A stretch of 64,000 nt of DNA from Clostridiales bacterium. Its GTDB lineage: Bacteria > Bacillota > Clostridia > Oscillospirales > Oscillospiraceae. Numbering within the stretch: the stretch's first letter is position 1; each line of letters begins with the position of its first letter. A program made the position numbers and the translations under genes. This document shows, piece by piece, positions 17,682 to 30,986 of the stretch. The DNA lies in contig SFGJ01000002.1 in the NCBI GenBank assembly GCA_004557655.1, forward strand, positions 124,001-188,000, read 5' to 3'. Under the pieces are notes generated by a model that ran no database searches, was not told where the DNA came from, and saw only the letters and a program-made list of their open reading frames with translations.

Positions 17682-18005
17682 GCACGGATGGAAAGGAGCT
17701 GATTTTCCCACGGCCGGGGACGAAAACTCCGGAAGGCTGTTTTTGATAAGCTGAATCGCACCGCGGACTATATGGGCTTGAGAAAAAGAGCGGAACTTAT
17801 TATAGATGTACGGAACGTTTGGGTATGATTTTTGGATTATTTGTATATTTTATATAAAAGCAAGAGGGTATATAAATTTTTTTCGTCAATGATTTTTGAA
17901 AATTGCACAAGACAAACGCCGCCGCCATGTTATAATGGATTTGGAAGAAAAATGATCCCTTCGCGGGGATCAAAGACCAGAGGATGAAGAAAGGGTTTTG
18001 GTGGT
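17682..18005 (+). other. Long spacer/leader ahead of the second GAPDH gene
   Basis: This 324-base stretch holds no convincing gene. It contains a possible promoter TTGAGA (17778-17783), 17 bases, TATAGA (17801-17806), and a nearer TATAAT at 17931-17936 without a canonical -35. Between that and the gene is an inverted repeat, TGATCCC (17953-17959) with GGGATCA (17966-17972), in the likely 5' untranslated region; it could be an operator or a leader hairpin. Confidence 0.5.
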
Positions 18006-19055
18006 ATGGCGATTAAAATTGGCATCAACGGCTTTGGCCGTATCGGTCGTGTGATCCTGCGGATCCTGATGAAGAATCCCGAGAAGTTTGACGTGTGCGG
18101 CATCAACCTGCGCAAGGCGGATGTGGACTACATGGTTTACCTGCTGAAGTATGACTCCGTGTTCCGCAATTTTGAGGGGACGGTGGAGAATCTGGATGGC
18201 AATCTGGTGGTCAACGGCCACAAGATCCGGGTATTCAGCGAGAATGACGCCGCCATGATCCCCTGGTCCCAGTGCGGCGCGGAATACATCATCGAGTGTA
18301 CCGGCGCCAACAACACCACCGAGAAGGCATCCCGTCACTTCAAGGGCGGCGCCAAGCGCGTGATCCTCACCGCTCCCGCCAAGGATGAGGTGACCCCCAC
18401 CTTTGTGTACGGAATCAACAGCAAACTCTACCGCCCGGATATGAAGGTGGTTTCCAACGCAAGCTGTACCACCAACTGCCTGGCGCCTTTGGCCTATGTG
18501 ATCCATGAGGTGTTCGGCATTGAGCAGAGCCTCATGTCCACCATCCACGCCTCCACCGCCAAGCAGAAGGCCGTGGACTCCCGGGGCGGCAGCGACTGGC
18601 GCACAGGCCGCTCCATACTCAACAACATCATCCCCTCCTCCACCGGCGCGGCCAAGGCTGTGGGCCGGGTGATCCCGTCCCTGAAGGGGAAGATGACCGG
18701 TATGTCCTTCCGTGTGCCCACCGCTGACGTATCTGTGGTGGACCTCACCGCGCGGCTGTCCCGTCCCACCAGCTATGCCGAGATCTGCTATGAGATCCGT
18801 CACGCCAGCGAGACCAATATGAAAGGAATTATCGGCTACACTAAGGACCAGTTGGTGTCCACCGACCTGATCGGCAATCCCTGTCCCTGCATCTTTGACG
18901 AGAGCGCCGGGCTGATGCTGGACCATGACTTCGTCAAGCTCATTGCCTGGTACGACAATGAGTGGGGCTATAGCTGCCAGGTGGTGCGTATGCTGGACCA
19001 TATGGCAACCATCGACGCCGAGGAAGAGGCCAAGCTGGCAGACGCTGCCAAATAA
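18006..19055 (+). CDS. gap: Second, divergent glyceraldehyde-3-phosphate dehydrogenase
   Basis: A 349-residue GAPDH paralogue with catalytic Cys154 in SNASCTTNC and INGFGRIGR at residues 7-15. It differs from the first copy where coenzyme specificity is set: the segment after the second beta strand reads GINLRKADVDYM, so the Asp that binds the NAD ribose is replaced (Leu35-Arg36), which in this family can go with NADP use or relaxed specificity. It also has a short charged C-terminal tail. It has its own promoter region and terminator, so it is expressed separately from the first copy. An anabolic (gluconeogenic or NADPH-making) role is inference. Confidence 0.92.
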   Translation: MAIKIGINGFGRIGRVILRILMKNPEKFDVCGINLRKADVDYMVYLLKYDSVFRNFEGTVENLDGNLVVNGHKIRVFSENDAAMIPWSQCGAEYIIECTGANNTTEKASRHFKGGAKRVILTAPAKDEVTPTFVYGINSKLYRPDMKVVSNASCTTNCLAPLAYVIHEVFGIEQSLMSTIHASTAKQKAVDSRGGSDWRTGRSILNNIIPSSTGAAKAVGRVIPSLKGKMTGMSFRVPTADVSVVDLTARLSRPTSYAEICYEIRHASETNMKGIIGYTKDQLVSTDLIGNPCPCIFDESAGLMLDHDFVKLIAWYDNEWGYSCQVVRMLDHMATIDAEEEAKLADAAK

Positions 19056-19073
19056 TACATATTTTGTCCGAAA

Positions 19074-19107
19074 ACCGGGCTTCTGCAGGGCAGAGGCCCG
19101 GTTTTTT
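19074..19107 (+). terminator. Intrinsic terminator after the second GAPDH gene
   Basis: ACCGGGCTTCTGC (19074-19086) pairs with GCAGAGGCCCGGT (19090-19102) with one G-U pair, followed by TTTTTT. Confidence 0.92.
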
Positions 19108-19139
19108 GTAACGGATTCATGAACAATGCGCCGCGGCGG

Positions 19140-19168
19140 TTGAAAAAAGAAGCCGGCCGTGATAAACT
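19140..19168 (+). promoter_or_regulatory. Promoter of the RND transporter gene
   Basis: TTGAAA (19140-19145), 17 bases, TAAACT (19163-19168), 55 bases upstream of the proposed start. Confidence 0.55.
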
Positions 19169-19223
19169 ACATTGCAATTAATTATTTTGGAGCAGTATTT
19201 ACCGGGAAAGGAGGGGGAGCGTC

Positions 19224-22200
19224 ATTCCGAGATTCAGTGTAAAAAAACCGCTGACGGTTTTTGTGGCAGTTCTGGCCATTATGGTGCTGGGTGTGGTGGC
19301 ATACCTCAAGATGACGCCGGACCTGCTGCCCAACATGGACTTCCCCTATGTGGTCATTGTCACCACCGATCCCGGAGCAAGTCCTGAAACCGTGGAGGCG
19401 GAAATCACCAAGCCCATGGAGCAGGCCATGGCCACGCTGAACGAGATCAAGCATATATCATCCACCAGCCAGAACAGCATGTCCATGGTGGTGCTGGAGT
19501 TTGAGCAGGGGGTCAACATGGACTCCACAGGCGTGGACATCCAGCAAAAGATCGCCATCCTGCAGGGCGGTTGGGACGACACGGTGGGTACGCCCTATGT
19601 GCTGAAGATCAATCCCACCATGCTGCCGGTGGAGATCGCCGCCGTGTCCAGAGAGAACACGGACGTGGCGGAGCTATCGGAGTTCGTGGAGAAGACCCTG
19701 ACAAATAAGATGGAGGGCATCACAGGGGTTGCCAGCGTGTCCGTCAGCGGCCTTTTGAAGCGGCAGATGAATGTGATCCTCAGCCAGGAGAAGATGGATG
19801 CCCTGTCCGGCAGACTGGCCGAAGCGGTGAATGAGCAGCTGGACGCGGCCCAGACCCAACTGGAGCAGACCCGGCAGCAGCTTCTGGACGCCAAGGCCAT
19901 GATCCGCACGGCGGAGGAGACAGCCATCGCGCAGGCAGCCACCAAGGCACTGGAGGCTGTGCGGGACAGCATGTGGGAGATGGAAGCGCAGGCAGCACAG
20001 CTTACGGATAAACTGGCCGAGCTGCAAACCATCCTGCAGCGAAAAACCGAACTGGAGATGAAAAAGGCCGGGTACGACGCCCGCATTGCCGCCATCGAGA
20101 GAAACATTCTGCTGACTGAGGAGCAGAAGGCGGAGCAGATCGCCGCTGTCAAGGCCGAGAGCGGCTATGTACAGATGGAGGCGGAGCTGGCGGAGATTGA
20201 CCTGCGTCTGGCGGCTCTGGGCACGGATTGGGATCATCTGCTGGAGGAGATCGAAAAGACCTCACAGCAGCTTGCGGCTCTGCAGGAAAAGATCCGGCAA
20301 TTCAAGGAGGACAACAGCGTTCTGGCGGGTATGGTGGAGAAGATCACAAGCGGCGCCATGACTGTGGCTGACGGCGCCCAGCAGATTGTGGCCGGAAACA
20401 TACGGATCGATACTGCCTTGACCCAACTGGAGGCGGGCTTTGCTACCCTGGAGCAGAGCAGGGCCTCTGCCCTGGAGCAGACGAATCTCAAAAATGTGCT
20501 GCAATTGAGCACCGTGGGGGCGCTGCTGACGGCTCAGAACTTTTCCATGCCGGCGGGCTATATTGAGGACGGGAACGGCGTGCAGTACATGGTTTCCGTG
20601 GGGGACAATATTTCCACCCGGGAGGAGCTGCAGAGGCTGATCCTGTTTGATCTGGGCATGGAGGGCGTGGAGCCCATCCGGCTGGAGGATGTGGCAGAGG
20701 TGTTTGTCACGGACAATTCCGGGCAGATTTACGCCAAGCTCAACGGAGAAAACGGCGTCACCCTGACCTTCAACAAGCAATCTACCTACGCCACGGCGGA
20801 GGTATCGGAGAACATTTCCCGGCGCTTTGAGGAGCTGACGCAGGAATATGAGGGCCTGCACTTTACGCCCCTCATGGATCAGGGAGACTATATCCGTATC
20901 ATCATCCATTCCATTCTTTCCAGCCTGGCCTGGGGCGCGCTGTTCGCTATACTGATCCTGTACCTGTTTTTGCGGGACCTGCGGCCTACGGTCATTACCC
21001 TGGTGGCCATCCCGGTGAGCGTCATATTTGCTGTGGTGTTGATGTATTTCTGCGGCGTGACCATCAACATGATTTCTCTGTCGGGCCTCGCGGTGGCGGT
21101 GGGTATGCTGGTGGATAACTCTGTGGTGGTCATTGAGAACATCTACCGCCTGCGTGCCAAGGGGGCCAGTGTATTTCAGGCGGCGGTGGCCGGAGCGGGA
21201 CAGGTGCTGGGTGCCATCACAGCCTCCACATTGACCACGGTGTGCGTCTTTCTGCCCATTGTGTTCGTGGAGGGCATTACCAAGCAGCTCTTCACCGACC
21301 TGGCGCTGACCATGACCTTCTCCCTCCTGGCCAGCCTTCTGATTGCCCTGACCCTGGTTCCGGCTATGGCGGCGGGTATGCTGCAAAAGCAGAAGCCCAT
21401 GAAGCCGGGCCTGCTGGATAAGGTCTATCCCGGCTACCGCAAGGCCGTGGCCTGGTCCCTGCGCCACAAGGCTGCGGTGCTGGGGGCGGCGGTGGTGCTG
21501 CTGGTAGGCTCGGCAGCTTTGACCATTCACCGGGGCTTCGTGTTCATGCCCGAAATCGACCTGAACACCGTCAGCGTCACCATCACCATGCCCGAGGGCT
21601 GCGACCATGATAAGGCCGCCGAGCTTGCCGACGAGGTGACCCGCCGGGCGCTGACCATTGACAATGTCCAAACCGTCGGCGCGGCCATGTCCTCCAGCTC
21701 CGCCATGTCCATGATGAATATGGGCGGCATGGGCGGCACCGGGGGTGACTACGATGTTACGGCCTATATCATCGTCCCGGAGGGGGAGAGCGGCAACGCC
21801 GCAGGCCGGGAGCTGGTGGAGCTGTGCAAGGATATGGAGTGTACCGTCTCCTATGCCGGCGCGGCGGACAGCATGACCCAGATGATGACCGGCAGCGGCA
21901 TTTCTCTGCGGGTGTATGGCGAGAACATGGAGGACCTGCAGACGGCGGCCGGGACTGTGGCGGAGACGCTGCGCTCTGTGGAGGGGATACGAAGAGCATC
22001 CGACGGACTTTCTGACGCGGTACCGGCCATCCACCTGACGGTGGACCGGTCCAAGGCCATGCGCCACGGCATGACGGTGGCGCAGGTCTATATGCAGGTT
22101 GCTTCGGCTCTGTCTACCTCCGCCAGCAGTGCCGATATGACGCTGGATGGGCAGAGCATGGATGTGATCATTGCCCTGTCCGACGCGCAAAAGGTGGATC

Positions 22201-23156
22201 TGGAGAAGCTGCTGGAGCTGGAGATCAAGCCGGGCTCCTCCATGGGCGGCGCCGTGAGCGGTATGGGCGGCGGCGCTATGAACTCTATGGGTAGCGCCAT
22301 GGGCGGCATGGGCGGATCCTCTATGAGCGGAGCCATGGCCTCTACGGGCACCTCGGCCTCTGCCGGGGAAGGCTCCGGCGGAGAGAGCTTTAAGCTGGGT
22401 GAGGTGGCCACTCTGGAGCACACCGTCAGCATGAGCACCATCAGCCGCATGGAGCAGCGCCGCTGCATTACTGTGACGGCCAAGGTGCATCCCGACTACA
22501 ATGTGACCAAGGTATCCGGAGCTGCCATCCGGGCCGTGGAGAATCTGGAGCTGCCTGCAGGGGTGACGGTGGAATTTGACGGCGAAAACGAGACCATCAT
22601 GGAGGCCATGGAGCAGCTGGTACTGATGCTTCTGCTGGGCGTGCTGCTGGTGTATCTGGTGATGGTGGCGCAGTTCCAGTCGCTGAAATCCCCATTCATC
22701 GTCATGTTCACCATTCCTCTGGCCTTCACTGGGGGCTTCCTGATCCTGCTCATAGGCGGGGTGGAACTGAGCGTGGTGTCCCTTATCGGATTTGTGATGC
22801 TGGTGGGTGTCATCGTCAACAACGGCATCGTGCTGGTGGACTATACCAATCAGCTCCGGCTGGAGGGCATGGAACGGCGGGAGGCCATCGTGGAGGCGGG
22901 TGTTACCCGCCTGCGGCCCATCCTCATGACATCCATTACCACCATTCTGGGACTTTTGGTCATGGCCTTCGGCGGCGACGCCGGCACGGCCCTGATGCAG
23001 CCCATGGCACTGGTGTGCATCGGCGGATTGATATACGCAACGCTGATGACGCTGCTGGTGGTGCCGTGTATGTACGACATCCTCAGCCGCAGGGAGTTGC
23101 GGAAGGTGGAGGAAAAAGACCTGACCTATGAGGAAACGGACGAGGCAAAGATATAA
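19224..23156 (+). CDS. RND-superfamily transporter with coiled-coil insertion
   Basis: A protein of about 1310 residues of the AcrB/SwrC-like RND family, which uses the proton gradient to export or move hydrophobic compounds. Twelve hydrophobic segments flank two large extracytoplasmic domains. The conserved N-terminal FSVKKPLTVF precedes the first helix, but no ATG, GTG or TTG lies before it; the frame opens at an ATT (19224) nine bases after GGAGG, while the next usual start (GTG 19263) would cut into the first helix. Around residues 205-420 a long heptad-rich coiled coil is inserted in the first porter domain. Two Gly/Met/Ser-rich loops occur near residues 815-830 and 995-1040. No adaptor or outer-membrane partner is adjacent. 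Confidence 0.88.
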   Translation: MPRFSVKKPLTVFVAVLAIMVLGVVAYLKMTPDLLPNMDFPYVVIVTTDPGASPETVEAEITKPMEQAMATLNEIKHISSTSQNSMSMVVLEFEQGVNMDSTGVDIQQKIAILQGGWDDTVGTPYVLKINPTMLPVEIAAVSRENTDVAELSEFVEKTLTNKMEGITGVASVSVSGLLKRQMNVILSQEKMDALSGRLAEAVNEQLDAAQTQLEQTRQQLLDAKAMIRTAEETAIAQAATKALEAVRDSMWEMEAQAAQLTDKLAELQTILQRKTELEMKKAGYDARIAAIERNILLTEEQKAEQIAAVKAESGYVQMEAELAEIDLRLAALGTDWDHLLEEIEKTSQQLAALQEKIRQFKEDNSVLAGMVEKITSGAMTVADGAQQIVAGNIRIDTALTQLEAGFATLEQSRASALEQTNLKNVLQLSTVGALLTAQNFSMPAGYIEDGNGVQYMVSVGDNISTREELQRLILFDLGMEGVEPIRLEDVAEVFVTDNSGQIYAKLNGENGVTLTFNKQSTYATAEVSENISRRFEELTQEYEGLHFTPLMDQGDYIRIIIHSILSSLAWGALFAILILYLFLRDLRPTVITLVAIPVSVIFAVVLMYFCGVTINMISLSGLAVAVGMLVDNSVVVIENIYRLRAKGASVFQAAVAGAGQVLGAITASTLTTVCVFLPIVFVEGITKQLFTDLALTMTFSLLASLLIALTLVPAMAAGMLQKQKPMKPGLLDKVYPGYRKAVAWSLRHKAAVLGAAVVLLVGSAALTIHRGFVFMPEIDLNTVSVTITMPEGCDHDKAAELADEVTRRALTIDNVQTVGAAMSSSSAMSMMNMGGMGGTGGDYDVTAYIIVPEGESGNAAGRELVELCKDMECTVSYAGAADSMTQMMTGSGISLRVYGENMEDLQTAAGTVAETLRSVEGIRRASDGLSDAVPAIHLTVDRSKAMRHGMTVAQVYMQVASALSTSASSADMTLDGQSMDVIIALSDAQKVDLEKLLELEIKPGSSMGGAVSGMGGGAMNSMGSAMGGMGGSSMSGAMASTGTSASAGEGSGGESFKLGEVATLEHTVSMSTISRMEQRRCITVTAKVHPDYNVTKVSGAAIRAVENLELPAGVTVEFDGENETIMEAMEQLVLMLLLGVLLVYLVMVAQFQSLKSPFIVMFTIPLAFTGGFLILLIGGVELSVVSLIGFVMLVGVIVNNGIVLVDYTNQLRLEGMERREAIVEAGVTRLRPILMTSITTILGLLVMAFGGDAGTALMQPMALVCIGGLIYATLMTLLVVPCMYDILSRRELRKVEEKDLTYEETDEAKI

Positions 23157-23158
23157 AA

Positions 23159-23185
23159 AACGCACGGCTTTGCCGTGCGTTTTTT
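23159..23185 (+). terminator. Intrinsic terminator after the RND gene
   Basis: ACGCACGGC (23160-23168) pairs with GCCGTGCGT (23172-23180), followed by a T run. Confidence 0.92.
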
Positions 23186-23261
23186 ATGCAATTCGGGAAG
23201 GGACGCGGGAACGCGGCCAATAAAAAATCCGAGAAAACACCCGGAAAAGCACAAAAAACTA

Positions 23262-23291
23262 TTGACAAGGGGGAGCTTGGCCTGCTATAAT
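23262..23291 (+). promoter_or_regulatory. rpoBC promoter
   Basis: Consensus TTGACA (23262-23267), 18 bases, TATAAT (23286-23291). Confidence 0.85.
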
Positions 23292-23298
23292 AAAGCGA

Positions 23299-23498
23299 TT
23301 ATGTTCGGATAGTGGGAACATATCCCCTTTTACTATCTGCCCATAGGATACCATCTCCTGCCGCGGATTACAAGCGGGAAGAGCGAAAAAGAAACAACAA
23401 ACCCGTGCGTATCATAAATGGAAGCGGCGCGATCCGGGCGTAAGATACCGAATTCCGCGAGTGAAAATGTTAAGATAAAAGCAAGAAAGGCGTGAGTA
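23299..23498 (+). promoter_or_regulatory. 200-base untranslated leader of rpoB
   Basis: Between the promoter and rpoB there is no gene; rplJ and rplL, which precede rpoB in many bacteria, are not here. The leader has a GATAGT (23307-23312) ... ACTATC (23332-23337) pairing near its 5' end and purine-rich sequence after that. A regulatory role is plausible but I recognise no known leader class. Confidence 0.45.
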
Positions 23499-26400
23499 TT
23501 GAAGATGGCCAAGGACAAGTACTACGGCAAAACCCTGCGCAAGAATTTTGCCAGACACGAAGAGGTCATGGCGATGCCCAACCTGCTGGAGATCCAGAAG
23601 AAGAGCTACAGGTGGTTCCTGGAGACCGGCCTGCATGAGGTGTTTGAGGATGTGGCTTCCATCACCGACTATGCCGGCAACCTGGAGCTGAGCTTCATAG
23701 ACTTCAGCATGAACGAGCAGCCCAAGTACGATGTGGAGGAGTGCAAGGCACGGGATGCTACCTATGCCGCTCCCATGAAGGTGAGCGTGCGGCTGCACAA
23801 CAAGGAGACCGGCGAGATCAAAGAGCAGGAGATCTTCATGGGCGACTTCCCCCTGATGACCCAGTCCGGCACCTTCGTCATCAACGGCGCGGAGCGTGTG
23901 GTGGTCAGCCAGATCGTCCGCTCCCCCGGCATCTATTACGGCAAGGAGATCGACCTGAAGACCGATCTGCCCCTGCTGACCTCCACCGTCATTCCTTATC
24001 GCGGCGCATGGCTGGAGTACGAGACCGACACCAGCGAGGTGTTCTGGGTCCGCATCGATAAGAACCGGAAGCTCCCCATCACCTGCCTCATCCGCGCCCT
24101 GGGCCTGAAGACCGACAGCGAGATTCTGGACCGTTTCGGCGATGACCGGCGCATTGTGGCCACCCTGGAAAAGGACGGCTGCAAGTCCTACGAGGACGCC
24201 ATGCTGGAGATTTACCGCAAGCTGCGCCCCGGCGAGCCCCCCACGCTGGACTCCGCCGAGACCTTGCTCAATAATCTCTTCTTCGATCCCCGGCGGTACG
24301 ATCTGAGTATAGTGGGCCGGTATAAGTTCAACAAGAAGCTGACCTTGTGGGCCATTGCCCGGGACCGCAAGCTGGCCGTGCCGGTGGCCGATCCCACTAC
24401 CGGAGAAATTCTCTTTGACGAGGGTCATGTACTCACCGGCAAGGAGTGCCGTGAGCTGGACGCCATCGGCGTGAGCGAGGTGTCCGTTCTGGCCGACGAC
24501 GGCGCTGTGGTGCGCGTTTTCACCAACAGGATGTGCGACATGAGCCGCTTTGTTTCCTTCGATCCCAAGGCCGAGTGCGGCATCAAGGAGCGTGTGCGCT
24601 ATGACGTGCTGCAGGAGCTTATGAGCCAGTTCCGGGGCCAGGAGCTCATTGACCAGTGCCGCCTGCGTGCCGATGAGCTGGTGCCCAAGCACATCATCGT
24701 GGACGACATTCTGGCATCCATCAACTATATGAACGCCCTGGCTCACGGTCTGGTGACCAAGGACGACATTGACCATCTGGGCAACCGCCGCCTGCGCTGC
24801 GTGGGCGAGCTGCTGCAGAATCAGTTCCGCATCGGCTTTAGCCGCATGGAGCGTGTCATCCGTGAGCGCATGACCATCCAGGATCTGGATGTGGTCACCC
24901 CCCAGAGCCTCATTAATATCCGGCCTGTCACCGCCGCCATCAAGGAGTTCTTCGGTTCCAGTCCCCTGAGCCAGTTTATGGACCAGACCAACCCCCTGGC
25001 GGAGCTGACCCATAAGCGCCGCCTGTCCGCTCTGGGCCCCGGTGGTCTTTCCCGCGAGCGTGCTAACATGGAAGTGCGTGACGTGCACTATTCCCACTAT
25101 GGCCGTATGTGCCCCATTGAGACTCCCGAAGGTCCCAATATCGGCCTGATCTCCTATCTGGCCACCTATGCCCGGGTCAACGAGTACGGCTTCATTGAAG
25201 CACCCTTCCGCATGGTGGACCATGAGACCGGTAAGGTCACCGACGAGATCCACTATATGACCGCCGATGTGGAGGACCAGTATGTGGTCTGCCAGGCTGC
25301 CGAGCCTGTGGACGAGGAGGGCCGCCTCACCGCTAAGCGTATCACCTGCCGCCACCGGGACGAGATCATCCAGGTGGAGCCGCAATATGTGGACTACATG
25401 GACATCTCCCCCCGTATGATGGTGTCCATAGCCACTGCCATGATCCCCTTCCTGCCCAACGACGACGCCAACCGCGCGCTGATGGGCGCCAACATGCAGC
25501 GGCAGGCCGTGCCTCTGCTCAAGCCCCATGCCCCCATCGTGGGCACCGGCATGGAGCACAAGATCTGCCTGGATTCCGAGGTGGCCGTGCTGGCCGAGGG
25601 TGACGGTGTGGTCACCAAGGTGGACGCCCGGGCCATCACTGTGCGCTATGACAGCGGCGAGACCAAGGAATATAAGCTCATCAAGTTCCTCCGCTCCAAC
25701 CACGGCACCTGCATCAACCAGACACCTATCGTGTCCGTGGGCGAGCGTGTCCATGGCGGCGAGGATCCCACGGTGCTGGCCGACGGCCCCGCCACCGAGC
25801 AGGGCGAGATCGCGCTGGGCCAGAACATCCTGGTGGGCTTCATGACCTGGGAAGGTTATAACTACGAAGATGCCGTGCTGCTCAACGAGCGGCTGGTGAA
25901 GGAGGACCTGTATACCTCTATCCATATCGAGGAATACGAGATCGATGCCCGCGACACCAAGCTGGGGCCTGAAGAGATCACCCGTGACATCCCCAATGTG
26001 GGAGAGGATGCCCTGAAGGATTTGGACGAGCGGGGCATCATCCGTGTGGGCGCCGAGGTTCGCGCCGGCGACATTCTGGTGGGCAAGGTCACCCCCAAGG
26101 GTGAGACGGAGCTCACCGCCGAAGAGCGTCTGCTGCGGGCCATCTTCGGTGAAAAGGCGCGGGAAGTCCGCGACACCTCCCTGAAGGTGCCCCACGGCGA
26201 GAGCGGCATCATCGTGGATGCCAAGGTATTTACCCGTGAAAACGGCGACGAGCTGGGCCCGGGCGTGAATCAGGTGGTCCGCGTGTATATCGCCCAGCGC
26301 CGCAAGATCCAGGTGGGCGACAAGATGGCCGGCCGCCACGGCAACAAGGGCGTTGTGTCCCGGGTGCTGCCTCAGGAGGATATGCCCTTCCTGCCCGACG

Positions 26401-27188
26401 GCACACCGCTGGACATCGTGCTCAACCCCCTGGGCGTTCCCTCCCGTATGAACATCGGTCAGGTGCTGGAGGTGCATCTGGGCTATGCCGCCAAGACCCT
26501 GGGCTGGAAGGTAGCCACCCCCATCTTCGACGGCGCCACCGATAAGGACATTGCTGAGGCCCTGGAGCAGGCCGGTCTTGACCCCGAGGGCAAGAGCTGG
26601 CTGTATGACGGCCGTACCGGCGAGCGGTTTGACAACAAGGTCACCGTGGGCTATGTGTACTTCCTGAAGCTGCACCATCTGGTGGACGACAAGATCCACG
26701 CCCGCTCCACCGGCCCCTACTCCCTGGTGACCCAGCAGCCTCTGGGCGGCAAGGCCCAGTTCGGCGGCCAGCGCTTCGGTGAGATGGAAGTCTGGGCCCT
26801 GGAGGCTTACGGAGCCAGCTACACCCTGCAGGAGATCCTCACCGTGAAGTCCGACGATGTCACCGGCCGTGTCCGCACCTACGAGGCCATCGTCAAGGGG
26901 CACAATGTGCCCACCCCCGGCGTGCCGGAGTCCTTCAAGGTGCTGGTCAAGGAGCTGCAGTCCCTGTGCCTGGATATTCAGGTGCTGGACGAGAACGGCA
27001 ACGAGATCGAACTGAAAGAGGACGAGGACGCTCTGGACACCTTCAATCTGGCCCGCATGGATGCTGATGACGACCGCCAGCTCCGCTTTGCCGACGAGGA
27101 TGAACTGGCTGACGCCGGCTACGAAGAGGTCGACGATGAGGAAGTGGACGATTCCTACGACAGCGTCGACGAGGACGATGAGTTTTAA
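23499..27188 (+). CDS. rpoB: RNA polymerase beta subunit
   Basis: The 1229-residue beta subunit of RNA polymerase. The rifampicin-pocket region reads FFGSSPLSQFMDQ, THKRRLSALGPGG, matching wild-type drug-sensitive residues (Gln, Asp, His and Ser positions intact). The conserved GDKMAGRHGNKG and the C-terminal FGGQRFGEMEVWALEAYGA block are present. The C terminus ends in an unusually acidic tail of about 50 residues. I placed the start at TTG (23499), eight bases after AAAGG; an ATG two codons later is an alternative. rpoC follows after 20 bases. Confidence 0.97.
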   Translation: MKMAKDKYYGKTLRKNFARHEEVMAMPNLLEIQKKSYRWFLETGLHEVFEDVASITDYAGNLELSFIDFSMNEQPKYDVEECKARDATYAAPMKVSVRLHNKETGEIKEQEIFMGDFPLMTQSGTFVINGAERVVVSQIVRSPGIYYGKEIDLKTDLPLLTSTVIPYRGAWLEYETDTSEVFWVRIDKNRKLPITCLIRALGLKTDSEILDRFGDDRRIVATLEKDGCKSYEDAMLEIYRKLRPGEPPTLDSAETLLNNLFFDPRRYDLSIVGRYKFNKKLTLWAIARDRKLAVPVADPTTGEILFDEGHVLTGKECRELDAIGVSEVSVLADDGAVVRVFTNRMCDMSRFVSFDPKAECGIKERVRYDVLQELMSQFRGQELIDQCRLRADELVPKHIIVDDILASINYMNALAHGLVTKDDIDHLGNRRLRCVGELLQNQFRIGFSRMERVIRERMTIQDLDVVTPQSLINIRPVTAAIKEFFGSSPLSQFMDQTNPLAELTHKRRLSALGPGGLSRERANMEVRDVHYSHYGRMCPIETPEGPNIGLISYLATYARVNEYGFIEAPFRMVDHETGKVTDEIHYMTADVEDQYVVCQAAEPVDEEGRLTAKRITCRHRDEIIQVEPQYVDYMDISPRMMVSIATAMIPFLPNDDANRALMGANMQRQAVPLLKPHAPIVGTGMEHKICLDSEVAVLAEGDGVVTKVDARAITVRYDSGETKEYKLIKFLRSNHGTCINQTPIVSVGERVHGGEDPTVLADGPATEQGEIALGQNILVGFMTWEGYNYEDAVLLNERLVKEDLYTSIHIEEYEIDARDTKLGPEEITRDIPNVGEDALKDLDERGIIRVGAEVRAGDILVGKVTPKGETELTAEERLLRAIFGEKAREVRDTSLKVPHGESGIIVDAKVFTRENGDELGPGVNQVVRVYIAQRRKIQVGDKMAGRHGNKGVVSRVLPQEDMPFLPDGTPLDIVLNPLGVPSRMNIGQVLEVHLGYAAKTLGWKVATPIFDGATDKDIAEALEQAGLDPEGKSWLYDGRTGERFDNKVTVGYVYFLKLHHLVDDKIHARSTGPYSLVTQQPLGGKAQFGGQRFGEMEVWALEAYGASYTLQEILTVKSDDVTGRVRTYEAIVKGHNVPTPGVPESFKVLVKELQSLCLDIQVLDENGNEIELKEDEDALDTFNLARMDADDDRQLRFADEDELADAGYEEVDDEEVDDSYDSVDEDDEF

Positions 27189-27208
27189 GGAAGGGAGGAG
27201 CTACTACA

Positions 27209-30922
<3,714 letters not shown>

Positions 30923-30986
30923 TTTGAAATAGCTGAAGATTGATAAGGGCCCCCGCCGGGCAAGTGCGGTGTTCATAAGACAGTTA

